Shown: positions 51,157 through 62,825, counted from the first letter of the stretch. The stretch is DNA of 64,000 nucleotides from Athripsodes cinereus (GCA_947579605.1 OX388307.1:14919237-14983236), one strand, 5' to 3'. Notes: generated by a model not told the origin, from the sequence alone. Numbers and translations: made by a program.

Positions 51157-52093
51157 TTTTTTGAATAGATATACAGCTAATATTCGCTCCCGAATCTAAA
51201 ATACATTCAACATTTTTATTCTCAATTCTTACATTTAATTTTATAAAATCGTTTTCGGTGTCTTGCGAATTATAAATACCTTGTATCTTATAACAATTTT
51301 CACTCAAATGCCCTTTAGATCTACATTTTCTACAAAAAAATTCTCTATAAAATTTACATTCACTTTTATAGTGATTTCCCTTACAAATAAAACATGAAAC
51401 ATTTTTATTATGCTTATACCTACTCGTATTTACATTTGAATTTAACCTTGAAAATTTCGACGGTCGATTATTTTTCTTATAATCTGTATCTGTACTACTT
51501 GAACTACTGAAACTATTATTGTTTCGCCTGGAAATTTGGCTAATTTCCTCAAAATTTTCTTCCTCTTTCTCTATTTTTCTCTCTAGTATGTGCTCATAAC
51601 TAGACGCCAAAGCAACTGCTTCATTCAAAGACACTTTATCTTTATCACATTTTAAAAATAACTGTTGTTTAATCTCTTTATTTTTAATTCCGATTATAAA
51701 CAAATCCTTTATATTACTTTCTAATCTTGTACCAAACTCACAATCGATACTTAATTCTCTTAATCTTAAGGCAAAATCTTTAACATTTTCCGAATGACCT
51801 TGAGTAGCCTTGAAAAAAATTTCACGCGATTCAAATACACTTTTTTCCTCTTTAAAATAACCATTCAATATCTGAATCAACTCTTTATAAGACTGTTTTT
51901 CCACAGAAGCTGGAAAACACAGATCAGACAGTAGCTTGAAACTGCCTTGGGACAACGATGTTATGAAGAAAGCACGCTTCTTCACATCAGTCCAACTTTC
52001 ATCATTTAATAATAAGGCGTTCTCCCACCTTGTCCTGTAAGAAGGCCAACTCATTGTCTTGTGACAAAACGGCTCTAAACTTCTCGAAGTCAT
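51131..52093 (-). CDS. Retrotransposon Gag with zinc knuckles and start of protease
   Basis: The reading frame is open from 52411, but the first 106 codons translate the repetitive leader. The ATG at 52093 (MTSRSLEP) is the better start and gives about 320 residues. The first two thirds look like a retrotransposon gag capsid domain: WENALL, then LLSDLCFP, a helix ending in YFKEEKSVFESR, and a F-x-LRLRELSIDC stretch. A Ser/Asn/Lys-rich linker leads to two CCHC-type knuckles, CFICKGNHYKSEC and CRKCRSKGHLSENC. The end carries LDSGANIS, the catalytic Asp-Ser-Gly motif of a retropepsin. The protease continues in the overlapping +1 frame (51156-50155), so either ribosomal shifting or a lesion separates the two. 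No other function is suggested. Confidence 0.8.
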   Translation of the reverse strand: MTSRSLEPFCHKTMSWPSYRTRWENALLLNDESWTDVKKRAFFITSLSQGSFKLLSDLCFPASVEKQSYKELIQILNGYFKEEKSVFESREIFFKATQGHSENVKDFALRLRELSIDCEFGTRLESNIKDLFIIGIKNKEIKQQLFLKCDKDKVSLNEAVALASSYEHILERKIEKEEENFEEISQISRRNNNSFSSSSSTDTDYKKNNRPSKFSRLNSNVNTSRYKHNKNVSCFICKGNHYKSECKFYREFFCRKCRSKGHLSENCYKIQGIYNSQDTENDFIKLNVRIENKNVECILDSGANISCISIQKIARNIQRK

Positions 52094-52269
52094 TTCGGAA
52101 AATACCACAAGCAACAACAACCAAGAATAAAAAATAGACTTAGCTGATGAGAGTCTCCTCCAATCGCCCCGGTCTTCTGGATTTCCTTGCAACTGCAATG
52201 GACTCCGCCTGGCTGACTTGCAAGACCTCTCCTCTCTCCTGGCTTCCTGGATCCACCAACTGGCTCCGC

Positions 52270-52500
52270 CTGGATGCTGGGTGACCCCTGTCTCCCACTG
52301 CTGCCTGCACCTTGCCTCAAACTGGCTCCTGAGACTTCCTGTCTCCCTGCTGCTACCTGCAACTTGTCCAACTGGCTCTTGAGACTCCTGTCTCCCTGCT
52401 GCTACCTGCAACCTTGCCCAACTGGCTTCTGAGACTCCTGTCTCTTTGCTGCTACCTGCACTGCTGGCTAATCTGGCTTTGGAGACTCCTGCCTCCTTTC
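52270..52500 (-). repeat. About four 50-bp tandem repeats in the retrotransposon leader
   Basis: The 10-mer tgctacctgc (once tgctgcctgc) recurs at 52299, 52351, 52400 and 52450, each within a similar unit containing 'aactggct..tgagactcctgtctc'. The array lies between the primer-binding site and gag, where packaging or translation signals sit in LTR elements. Confidence 0.75.
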
Positions 52501-52630
52501 TACTCCTGTAGACTGCCTTACAACTCTTTTTTCCCGCGTACCGCCGACAAAACTTTCGGCGCGCAAAAAAAAGACTATTGTTGTATGTTTACGACAATAT
52601 TATTCACGAACTACCGAACTGCGCCACGTA

Positions 52631-52931
52631 TTGTATACTGGGTCAAGTATAACAATATTAGGTTCTTTTTGAATAACGACACGGAATTTATATTTACACA
52701 ATATATTCAATAAATAATTCCTATTATAATTTGTCGAACACAATTTGTCAAAACACGCAGCCTAACAGTGCAAGTCAAGGTTCTATCAATTAATGAGCGC
52801 CGCTCTCCACAGGCGGCCAACCTATATAGACTACATAGTATTGCTACTCACTCATCATAACTACTGTTTACTTGAAAACAAGGTTCAAGGTTCACTTAAC
52901 CTGTACTGTGTATCAAAGTCCAAACACTACA
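52631..52931 (-). repeat. 5' LTR of the retrotransposon
   Basis: 301-bp direct repeat of 49557-49857. As the upstream LTR of a minus-strand element it should hold the promoter. The primer-binding site lies just downstream at 52626-52611. Confidence 0.9.
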
Positions 52932-52939
52932 ATTTTTAG

Positions 52940-55545
52940 ATTTTCAATATGCAATCATGTATGCACTTAGATGCCTAGATAAAAATTCAATATTAAATAT
53001 TTAATTAAAAACTATAATTTAGCATGCACAGACCATTTAAGGTAAGGTAGGTACGTACATGCTACATATTAATATTATCTAAACATATTATTCATTTTGA
53101 AAATGTTGTTTCATTTTTTATCTAATACTTAATTTCGATACATACTCCTAGTTTACATACAACTTCAACACTGGGCATTTTTACTGTTAAAAATCGAAAA
53201 CTAAAAAGTAAAAATAAATCACTGTGAAGTATTATCATTGCAGTTAATGTAAGCGTTTTTATTGTTATTGGACATCTAATTTTCTTTTCTATTTCATCAA
53301 AACCATTTTCAGGTTCATCACTAAACAGTTAATAATAAGGTACCTACGTCAATCATAAAATAAATTGTGCAATTTTTATTTAACATTTTGTAAATATACC
53401 TATTATATCTAATACATAAAATTTCCATAACTTTTAAGAAGCTATGATATAAAGTTTTGATACTGAGCCCATAATTACCTATATATTACATATTTGAGCG
53501 TAACAATAATATATCTTTATGTAGATGAATGTTAGTTAAGATATACCTATTATATCCATCATAATACTATACATAATAGCTATCATACAATCATTAGGTA
53601 AGCACAAACAAACCTTATATATAAATAGTAAGCTATAAGTACACATAGTTATATCTATATACATATATCACTACTGTTACCTACTTATTATTTTTATTAT
53701 TATTTAGGTATGCGTATGATAGATAGATCGATACGAGTATTTTGTCCTAAATATTTGGAGCTGATAACTTTTATTATTAGCTGAACATTGTTAGATTCCT
53801 ACTTCATATTATCTACATGTTAGTACATTATTTATGCAATTTGATACATGCCACTCCCTGATTGTAATAAAAAACACTGTTATTAAAGTTACCGAACCCG
53901 TACGTAACGTTATTATGGGTAGGTACTTAGACTTATGCAAATGAAATAATACATGTTATAATATGTACATAATATATTTACAGTAGATTATTTAGAATTT
54001 ATCTAAAGATGCATGCAGAGAAGTGATAAAATTTGATAGTACAACTTTTTACAAGTATATACTTCGTTTAATTATTTTTGTTGTCCGAACAATGTATTTT
54101 TTCATCTACATTCATTATATCGACTGCTGCGTATACCTATACGAAACAATCCATAAATTTTAATTTGGTGATTGTTCATTGTACGTTTTTTAATATAGTG
54201 AATCTAATTATTATTATGGAAAAGCATAAAACTGCATTATCTCTTTAGCGATATGACCAATAGAATATTATTATTTATATCTTAATTCATTAATAAAATT
54301 TCAAAGTATAGATATCTCTCCATGTACCTACTTTAATGCCATCTCCTACAAGGAATGTAGCCAGAGAACACAGTCATTTAATTAATGAACATACGCAATG
54401 ACTTTAATATAAAATAAAATATAAGTCGCGATAATATTGAGCTAGAGTAATGATTGAATTAGTATAGGTGCTTAATTTAAAATAGGTATCATTCTTATCT
54501 TAATTCACACACTTCCCTTAACTACACATAAAATTTTATTGCTTTCACTGAGAAGAGCTAGTAAGAATAGGTTTACAGTAAATACGATCAAATTCTTCTA
54601 CCTATGTAAAGGGTGAAGAGGTTTATAATATAATTATTATACCTTTTTGTTGATTAAAGTGATGTGAATTACACACATCTTGTGCATTACAATATCATTT
54701 TGTCTAGAGGTTGATAATATGTAGTGTAGGTGTGTATATATGATGTCTATTATGAATTATTATAGTTGGCGAGTATAGCAATATTGTAGAAGAGATAGTA
54801 GATATTATAAAGTATCAAGTAAGTAGTATATACATAAGTAGGTATGTATTGTATGTATGTAAGCATTATTATGATTACCTATAGTTACTTAGTAACACGT
54901 ATTGTGTATAATATTATATATAGCGAATAACGGAACACAAGCCACGCCGGCCTAACAGGTTGTATGTGACCCAAACATCACTCAATACTATTTATTTACT
55001 TGCGCATACCTACAATACAACTTATTATACCTTCGCATATTAAACTCTATCTATATGAATACTTTATATTATAGGTATATACATAATATTATCATTATTC
55101 CTTATGAATTCAACGTTGGACTGCAAAAAATTTAAGCGCAAATACTATATCTACATACGTTCATTGTGGTATGACACCAATTTCGAATTGAAACTAATAA
55201 AATGGTGTTTGAGTTTGTATAAATGTTATGCCTATAAGTGGGCATATTTGGAATAAATGTGTCCTCTATTTACACCTTAACTCACAAGTAACGGGAACAC
55301 CAATGTCTTATTAGTACCTAGGCTTGCATCCTTTTGTTGTTTGATCATTTTCCTGGATAAAGAATGAATGTGCCTAATTAGATATCTGATTTATTAATCA
55401 AGATTTAAAAGGTAGGTACAGCTTTTGTAAAACCAAGTTGTACATATTATAGATATTATGAGTGAACATGTTAATCACTGAATTTTGTAGATAATTTTAA
55501 TTTCATTGTATTGAATTGTCAACTCTATGATTATTTCATGAGTGA
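52940..55545. other. Non-coding AT-rich stretch, nothing recognised
   Basis: TACC/TAGG-rich sequence with no long frame and no terminal repeats that I could pair. The stretch 58081-59735 is similar. Confidence 0.4.
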
Positions 55546-55888
55546 ACCAAGGTGTTAAGCAGAGATGTGACGTATTTGAAATAAAAGTATTTAAAATACA
55601 AATACAAAATACAAAATACGTATTTGTATTTTGTATTTCAAATACCTTTTTGTAAAAAGTATTTTGTATTTTATTTGAAATACTTTTTTTGAGCATTTTG
55701 TATTTTACACAAAATACTTTTACAAAATACCTTTTTATTGTTTGAAACTAAATTCTGCCATTAATTAATATGCGCGTACGCAAGCTTTTTTTGCCAATTT
55801 GTTTAATTACATAATACAACGTTTCTATTAGAGTACTCCATGTTTGAGATATACACACATAATAATGATGATTGAACAAATTATACAT

Positions 55889-56450
55889 GACGCCGTTTAA
55901 TGATCCATGGCCATTTCAAGGGCGCTGTGATTTCTCCTGAATGGTAGCATTTTCAATTTTGTCTGAAGGCAATCTATTCCAGGCAGATGACGCTGCGACT
56001 TTGTTTCTTCTTTCTGCAAATTTAGAGGTATTTGCCCTTTTGAGTTCAACGAGTTTAAGAAGCTGAGCACAGCCTTCACCACACATTTTCGTCAGCGGAA
56101 CAGAGGCCTGAGTCAACAACACACTATCGCGTCACGTTACCGCTCCGCTAGCGTTCGGGTGCAGACGATGGTGCGCCAAAGTGTTAATTTTCGTAACTAT
56201 TGTGTATCTTAGCAACGAAATTGACACTTGCTTGCAACATCGTCTGCACCCGAACGCTAACGGAGCGGGAACGTGAGACGAAAGTGTGTTGTTGACTCAG
56301 GCCTCTGCTCAGTGGGTGGTGTGCTGCTTTGTGGACAGTGAGACACAGTTTAAACACCAGTATCTCTAGGACTCTCAGTTAGTGTAGACTTCTTAGTAGT
56401 GAAGTTATGTGGCAGCTCTTATTCTCTCTGTAAATGATCCGGAGGTAACA
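55889..56450 (-). pseudogene. CR1/Jockey-like ORF2 end inside the 2.5-kb hAT-like element
   Basis: Minus strand: KMCGEGCAQLLKLVELKRAN, then RNKVAASSAWNRLPSDKIEN and a stop at the 'cgccgtttaatg' module (55891). The sequence upstream is interrupted by the MITE at 56104-56304. A second RT-like stretch (TKCTVVRRDKPKIVINGLSI, antisense of 57605-57540) lies beyond the piggyBac insertion and may be a different element. Confidence 0.6.
56104..56304. mobile_element. PIF/Harbinger-like MITE, copy 2 (201 bp)
   Basis: Terminal inverted repeats begin AGGCCTGAGTCAACAACAC. It is the same length as, and nearly identical to, the copy at 14686-14886. Flanking triplets are CAG (56101-56103) and CTG (56305-56307). 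The two arms pair over most of the length. It splits a minus-strand non-LTR retrotransposon fragment. Confidence 0.8.
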
Positions 56451-56454
56451 TTAA

Positions 56455-57394
56455 CCCTTAGCTGGAATCGGGGGTCAAAAATGACCCCAACGACACAATT
56501 CTAAGTAATAATTTTGAAGACTTAGGCCCTGCAATCTTGGGCACTTACGTAATCTCATAACGTCATGGGGTGCAGCTGGTGACAAACTTGCGTCGCTCTA
56601 ATATTTCTAGAAGTGGAGGTATGTACACATATGGGGTCAAAAATGACCCCCGAGTCCGGGAATGGTTGTATTTTTGTTACGTTTTTTGGAAGGCGTGAAA
56701 GCCAGAAAAGCGTCTAAAGAGAACTAAATATGTAAAAAAAAAATTGGCATCGAATTAGTCATGCCTTTTGTACAAAACAACATAATTTTTTTTTGTTAGA
56801 CCTAAAAACAAGAATGGTATTTTTTTTAAGAACATCAAGTAGAAGAAGACGTAGCTACTAATGCCACTCAAACAAACAACCGTAAGAGAGTAAGGTGTTA
56901 TTTATGTCATCGTAAAAAGGACCTGAAAGGTTCCCTAAAGTGTAGCAAGTGCTTACTTTTTATATATAAAAAACATAGTGCCAAAAATATCACATGTACC
57001 TACCAAATGTTAGACTTACAAGAGGAGTTTTGTTTTAGGTTGTTTTTTTTTGTTGTTTGAGTTGATCTCAAGAGAAGTTCCTGTTTTTTTGTTAAATGTT
57101 CATATAAGTAAAAGTTTTTATGTTATTTTTATTTATTTAATGAATAAAAGTTCCTGTAGTTGATACTGTCAAAATAATTAGACAGAAGTTAATTTTGCTA
57201 AAAACTATATAGTTTATAGTAAAATGTCTAATAAAAATTGTTAATAGTTTAGTTAATAAGTTGTTTAGTAATAAATTAAACGAAAAATTAAAAATATGTT
57301 GATGGTGTGAATATGATACCTAACAACTCTGTTGGGGTCATTTTTGACCCCCGATTCCAGTTACGTTGCCTAAAATAGCGATTCCTGCTAAGGG
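56455..57394. mobile_element. piggyBac-like element, internally deleted
   Basis: Flanked by TTAA on both sides (56451-56454 and 57395-57398), the diagnostic target of piggyBac. Ends are inverted CCCTTAGC / GCTAAGGG, followed inside by an imperfect inverted 'tggaatcgggggtca' block. The palindrome ggggtcaaaaatgacccc occurs three times (56471-56488, 56633-56650, 57334-57351), in the subterminal positions where transposase would bind. Only the C-terminal end of a transposase frame is left (56857-57060). Total 940 bp against roughly 2.5 kb for full elements. Confidence 0.9.
56857..57060 (+). pseudogene. Remnant of piggyBac transposase C-terminal cysteine-rich domain
   Basis: An open frame ending in TGA encodes RVRCYLCHRKKD, LKCSKC, KKHSAKNITC in order: the CxxC...CxxC...H...C pattern of the zinc-binding tail of piggyBac transposases. 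One expected cysteine before KKH is a tyrosine. The catalytic DDD domain is absent, so the product cannot be active. Confidence 0.75.
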
Positions 57395-57660
57395 TTAAAA
57401 ACCATCTGAAGACGATAAGAAAGAGTCTGGAGCAGTCCTGTATATAATATAATGTTACAGTAGTCCATACGATTTCAGATTTGGATTATCCATTCTGATT
57501 TATTTTGCAGCCCAAGTCAGGAATTCTCTTACCTGCTTGATGATACTCAATCCATTTATGACAATTTTCGGCTTATCTCTTCTAACAACCGTACATTTTG
57601 TCATGACTTAATTAAAAAAAAAAATCTATTTTGACAGTTCTTCCTAAGGCTCATCCTCAT

Positions 57661-57842
57661 TGTCTGCAAGCAATGCTATATTGAATCATGTCAACCCTTT
57701 CTCCATTTATGTAAACTCTTGTCCAGTTTTTCATTCATCAATGGCATTCATCAATTGTCTGCAAGCAATGCTATATCGAATCATGTCAACCCTTTCTCCA
57801 TTTATGTATACTTTTGTCCAGTTTTTAATTTCTTTTTCATTA
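57661..57842. repeat. 95-bp imperfect tandem duplication
   Basis: 'tgtctgcaagcaatgctata' starts at 57661 and again at 57756, with the following 'catgtcaaccctttctccat' also repeated. A few substitutions separate the copies. Inside the 2.5-kb hAT-like element. Confidence 0.8.
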
Positions 57843-59739
57843 ATCAATGGTTTAAATATTAAATAATTTTGTCTTACACCTTGTTCGACTATTTGTTAAA
57901 AGTATTTTAAAAAGGTATTTTAAAAAAGTATTTTGAAAATACGTATTTTGTATTTTGTATTTAAATACCATTTCGAAAAAGTATTTAGTATTTTGTATTT
58001 GAAATACAAAAATTCTAAAGTATTTGTATTTTGTATTTAAATACTTTTTTGAAAGTATTTTGCACATCTCTGGTGTTAAGCTAGAACCTTTGTATATGCA
58101 TACCTACTACATAGGTAAATAAGTCAAAGTAAAAATTCGTCTACTAATTCTTTTGTCCTCATGATAATGTTTTTTTTTAACAATGATCGTATGGTTATAA
58201 TTGCATTTAGCACGTATGTACCTACCTACATTTATATATAATATAGTTAGGTATGTACTAACTGTGCGATGATAATAGTATCAAAAAGGAAAATGTTATC
58301 GCATTGAAATAGAAACAATACATCATTTTATATAATTTTCTATAGCGAATAAGTGTAGTTACGCAATAATATAAGTATATTATTACATACATGACTTAAA
58401 TGACATTGTCTACTGTCTTCACAAAAAACTTTTATATGAAACACATAGATATGAGAATAATGTAGTAACGATTGCATTATTGACACTCACAAATGTGATA
58501 AATAAACCTATCAAAGATTAAATATGGCAGTGATTATCAAATTTCTGATTATCTATTTTCAAGTAGAAACCTAAATGGATGGATGGAAATAAATAAAATA
58601 AAATAAAGTAAATTGTTAATTTCATTTAATGAAATTGTTAATTTATTTTTAATGAAAAAGCAAAATTGTAATGTTTGTTTTTTTATAAGAAATAAAATAT
58701 GTGTTCTTGGTGCTGAATTATTTTTTTGTTAATTAAGAAAACAAAAAATATGTAAATCAGTAAACAAAATTTGTACTACCATAAATATTTATAAGGAAAG
58801 TCAATATAAATATATATGGATTAATTATTTCCTAAATCAGTCGCAAACCTGCCTTGAAAATAATAGAATAGAAAAATTTATTTGCTAATCAATAAAATAT
58901 GATCATCAAAATGTGCACCTTTGCGGTGGTTTATCACAAAACGATGCGATGGAAATTGTATTTAACGTTTCTATTGAGAGCAAGATGGAAGACTCAAAAG
59001 TCTCCATTCACAGCATCAATTGATTTACATTTACTCTTTCCACGACATTCCTTGTGCATTGATTTCGTTTTCATGGGAATAGAAGAATATAACTATTTAT
59101 AGCCAACCAATGGCCAACTATCATTAGTCTTTTCAAAATAATAACAACCTTATTGTGGTTTAGTCAGGACTATCGTTTCTCCTGTATCACAGAAACTATT
59201 ACATAATTAGGAGTAGATTATATACTTGTTGAATTTTTGGCACTGATTATTCCTACTCCTTACGCGTAAATGTATTATATTGGCAAACGTATTTATATAG
59301 ATTTATTTCGCAGAATATTATAAGTATTTTGTAGGTCAGAATTCAGAGGCATGTGTGAAGGTAATAATAATATTTTGTAGGAATTGTGCCAAACATCGCG
59401 ATGTTGGAATGGAGAGATGTAGGTAAGTATCATAATAGTTATATTATGATAGTATAGTTAGTATATAGGTAGTGGATAAACGACCCGCATTCCAAAGGGC
59501 AATAACAACAAGACAACAGAGATAGCGTGGATATTACTCTACAGGTTGCGAAACTTATATTATTATTGTCTCCTTACATCAACAACTATATACCTACCAA
59601 TTAGCTAGGCAAATACATTTATTATACTTTACAACAAAATTCAAAAACCATCCAGATAGCGCTGAAGTCTGGAGACTTCCATTTATCCGAATTATACACT
59701 AGACAAATCTTTTCCACACCGAAGGTGCCATAGTGGGTA

Positions 59740-59940
59740 GCCTGAAGGGTTGGTTGGCCAAAATACCCCCGTGTGTGGAATGTTTTTATCACACTCCTTC
59801 GATGTCCTTCTAGTATGACAGCGATAACAGGAAGGCCATCGCTAGCGACAGCACGAAACTCACCTGTGACGGCGTGCAGTGGGAGTCTATCTCCTATCAA
59901 GATCGTCGTCGACCCGAAGCCCTCTGAAAGTCTATGTGCT
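59740..59940 (-). pseudogene. Non-LTR ORF2 C-terminal fragment
   Basis: Minus strand: RLSEGFGSTTILIGDRLPLH, then GEFRAVASDGLPVIAVILEG, HRRSVIKTFHTRG. Related to the 46865 fragment by the ASDGLPVI core. Truncated. Confidence 0.6.
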
Positions 59941-61359
59941 TACACCACGTAGGTACGTCGCCCGATATAATTATTACGTAGATGATGTCAATATGAAGTC
60001 ACTTAATTTTGGATATTTGAACATCTTGACAATCTTTATAGAAACGTTGAAAGCATAAACCTACTAGGACATCCGCCATCAGGACAATATAATATTATCT
60101 TATTCCTCCGTTTATGAATGTTTATTTGAAGCTATAATCGTATAGGTAATTAAAATGCTCAAATCTCTGCCTTCCAGAATAACTTTTAAGTAAGTAGAAA
60201 CTAGGAAGGTATACTCAATAATAATAATAATAATAATATGTAAGTATATGCCTATGTGTTCCTTTTCCGGTACGTAATAGGTATTTATATGTATTTACTA
60301 ATAATCTACAGAATAAAGGTTCTAGTTATTTGAAAGTAGGTATATTATTAATGTCACGTTATAAATGTAAAGTAAGGTAATTATTACTATTCAAACTAAG
60401 CTAAGGAAAGTAAGCTTAATCTTTACATAATATATGTACATGAGAAAAATTATTCATGGATATTCTAAATGTGACTTCATAATATGTGAACTTACTTTAT
60501 TCTTTTGAAAGTTATAAAGAATGCATATGGATTATGGATAGATTAGTTAAGCACTCGGGTGTTCTTCTTTACATCTTACTTTACTTTCTTACCATTATTA
60601 TATAAGGTGAACACCAATAGACAACACCATTATGGCATTTGTGATTTTTGTGAACGAGGGATTTCTGTTGAGACATTGTATTTACTAAAGATTAACACAT
60701 AAAAAGATTGGTAATGAACCTAGCAACATGTGATATATCTAATAATAACTCAAGTAGGTACTATAATATGATGGTGTATCTTTGGTGAGAATATAAATAT
60801 ATTTTGTTGTCGAATATTTGTCATCCATATTGAATTAATTTTATTATATTATCGTTACAAAAATAATTTTTATTATCATACTGAAGTAAATTCCTTAGGA
60901 ATAATCGTTGGTCTATCTTTTTTTAATTGTTAAAAAAATGTTTTTTTTCCATAGAACACATAATATGAGTATATAATTTCACTTCGTATCTATTTGATAC
61001 ATATTTGAAAAATAATATAATCGTATTATTAAATGAGAGCTTTCGTACGAGATAAGCAATATGAAAATAAATAGTGTTGTTTAGTTATAGTACATTTTAA
61101 ATTCTTAAATACATCTTCGTTTGCGTTAAGTGCACAAATGTATTTCTTTGTAGTATTTTTTCTCATTTATATTGCTTTAAAGTAAACTTTGACCTCAGAT
61201 CGACGTTACAACGCGACGAGAAAAACTATCCTTCAAGATATAAATTCATAGCTTATGGAAACTATATGACGATTAAGCCTAAGATGGTACATAAGTTCAT
61301 CGCGTGGAGACAAATATAATATAATAATTGGGTAAATTAGAAGAATTTGCAGCTCTGCG

Positions 61360-61458
61360 ATTAACTCGCCCTCAATACATTAAATGTATTTGACATTTAA
61401 ATATATTTATGTGTAAAATTGCTTGTAATCAATATAAAGTAAAGAATAAATAAATAAT
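61360..61458 (+). repeat. Non-LTR 3' tail module, copy 3
   Basis: 'cgattaactcgccctcaata' ... 'aatcaatataaagtaaagaa' then taaataaat. Confidence 0.55.
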
Positions 61459-61845
61459 GATGTTGAGAGATCATATATTACCTATTGGTATATTTTACGT
61501 ATAACAGATCCCTAGATCTTTACACCATAGCGATTATCAACGGGGCATTCACTCGGTGGCTTGGAAATCAAAGAGAGCAAGAATAATAACAACACACACA
61601 CACAGCTATATCATATTGCTGGTTAACATTACATTATAATAATTATTAAATTAGATATCAGATGCCTAGTTATATAGGTAAGTGCGTATATTACCTATGT
61701 GGTGTACTGTTTCGTCTTTATCATAAGGGCACAAGGGGCCCGAGCCCAGGCCCCCCGATATACAGGGCATATTTGCCAAGAAAAAACCGAAAAATTGTCA
61801 ATCATTTTAAAAAAGTCTATAAACCTGTGGAGATTATATATATAT

Positions 61846-62275
61846 AGGATTGAAACAGCTCGTGGAACATTTAGCAAAATTAGAACAATGTTATATAATA
61901 ATAAGCTGAGTTTGACACTAAGGCAGCGAATATTGAAACGTCACATATGGTTAGTGTTGTTAAAACATTAATGTTGTTGACCGAAGGTACTTGTTGGAAG
62001 TCCATTTCAAGATAATTGAAAAAAACACAATATGTAGTTAACTTTCAAATGAATAAACTACATATTGTGTTTTTTTTCAATTATCTTGTTATTGTTGTTG
62101 TTTTACCAACATTCAGGTTCGCAAGGTTACATGCCTAGGTCATATTATGCAAGGGAATAAATATGAAATCGTCCAACCTATGTTAATGAGAAGGGTTGAA
62201 AGTTGTCGTGGTCCTGGAAGAGGACAGGCTTCACGGCTGTCCTATATAAGAGACTGGTCTAGTGTAGGGGGTGTG
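61846..62275 (+). pseudogene. RTE-like ORF2 fragment split by a foldback element
   Basis: IETARGTFSKIRTMLYNNKL and LRQRILKRHIW before the inserted element (61962-62098); RLGHIMQGNKYEIVQPMLMR and SCRGPGRGQASRLSYIRDW after it. The order matches the RTE region between YLGS and GRGRPR. Confidence 0.6.
61962..62098. mobile_element. Deleted relative of the 13248 foldback element
   Basis: Contains 'attaatgttgttgaccgaag', 'gaaaaaaacacaatatgtag' and the inverted 'ctacatattgtgttttt', matching both the arms and the right flank of the 13248 element. It lies inside a minus/plus-readable non-LTR fragment and splits it. Confidence 0.7.
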
Positions 62276-62320
62276 GAGAATTTTTTTTGACTGGCATAGG
62301 ATAGAGAGCCTTTTGAAGAG

Positions 62321-62503
62321 GTGATTGCCAAAGTTGGGGAAAAGTACGAGGAGAAAAAGATACCTTTTCAAAATTTCGGAATCGGGGATATTATTTATTT
62401 ACAAATTTACAATGAGCATAAACCAAATCATAAAATCGTGAGGTTGAGAATTAAGTACCGCCACTGTGCCCAGGGGTCCCAGCGTGTTCCAAGACGGCCC
62501 TGA
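62321..62503 (+). other. Short frame resembling a retroelement integrase C-terminal piece
   Basis: VGEKYEEKKIPFQNFGIGDI followed by IYLQIYNEHKPN and RLRIKYR recalls the 'F.vGDxVyl...K..Ky.GP' module of integrases. Isolated and short; may be chance. Confidence 0.25.
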
Positions 62504-62749
62504 TGTTATATCGCATTGCATGTTACAACTTATCTCCAATCTGGCACAGAGCGTGAACATAAACATACTAGGTACATATATAGATTGGGATTTTTCTTTC
62601 TTGAAACATCTAACAAACAGAAAATATTATTTGTTCATGTGATGCTATGCAGATGTCATATCCCTTATCGAAGCATTCTTTAATTTGTAATATTTATTTA
62701 TTAACATGAAGACGCCCTTTTCATGCAATTTGAGTTAGAAATTGCACCT

Positions 62750-62825
62750 TTGCGATAAACTCGCCCTCTGTAAGTTGATTGTATTTAATATGAATGTACG
62801 TTTATGTGAAATTTGTACAAAATAG
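62750..62825 (+). repeat. Non-LTR 3' tail module, copy 4 (partial)
   Basis: 'gcgataaactcgccctctgt' and the following 50 bases match the others; the AATAAA tail is missing. Confidence 0.5.

Larger units (their letters stand above)
49557..52931 (-). mobile_element. Gypsy-like LTR retrotransposon, internally deleted, with matching LTRs
   Basis: A 3375-bp element read on the minus strand. The two 301-bp LTRs start TGTAGTG and end ATACAA. On the minus strand the 5' LTR (52931-52631) is followed after 4 bases by a primer-binding site, TGGCGCAGT..., at 52626-52611. Its first bases match the 3' end expected of a tRNA-Ser. The 3' LTR (49857-49557) is preceded directly by a purine tract, GAGGGGAG (49865-49858). 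The sequence attttta flanks both sides (49550-49556 and 52932-52938), a probable target duplication. Gag with two zinc knuckles, part of a protease, a degenerate integrase N-terminal module and the integrase C-terminal module are present. Reverse transcriptase, RNase H and the integrase core are missing, so this copy could move only with help from a complete relative. LTR match was judged by eye, at a constant 3074-bp offset. Confidence 0.9.
55560..58072. mobile_element. 2.5-kb hAT-like non-autonomous element carrying nested insertions
   Basis: Ends are inverted: CAGAGATGTG at 55560 and CACATCTCTG at 58072. The 8-bp sequence gtgttaag is directly repeated at 55552-55559 and 58073-58080, the target-duplication length of hAT elements. 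Both ends (55560-55735 and 57893-58072) are filled with repeats of 'gtatttgaaatacaaaatac' in both orientations. No transposase frame is visible. The interior holds non-LTR retrotransposon pieces, a PIF-like MITE (56104-56304) and a piggyBac remnant (56455-57394). Confidence 0.85.
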
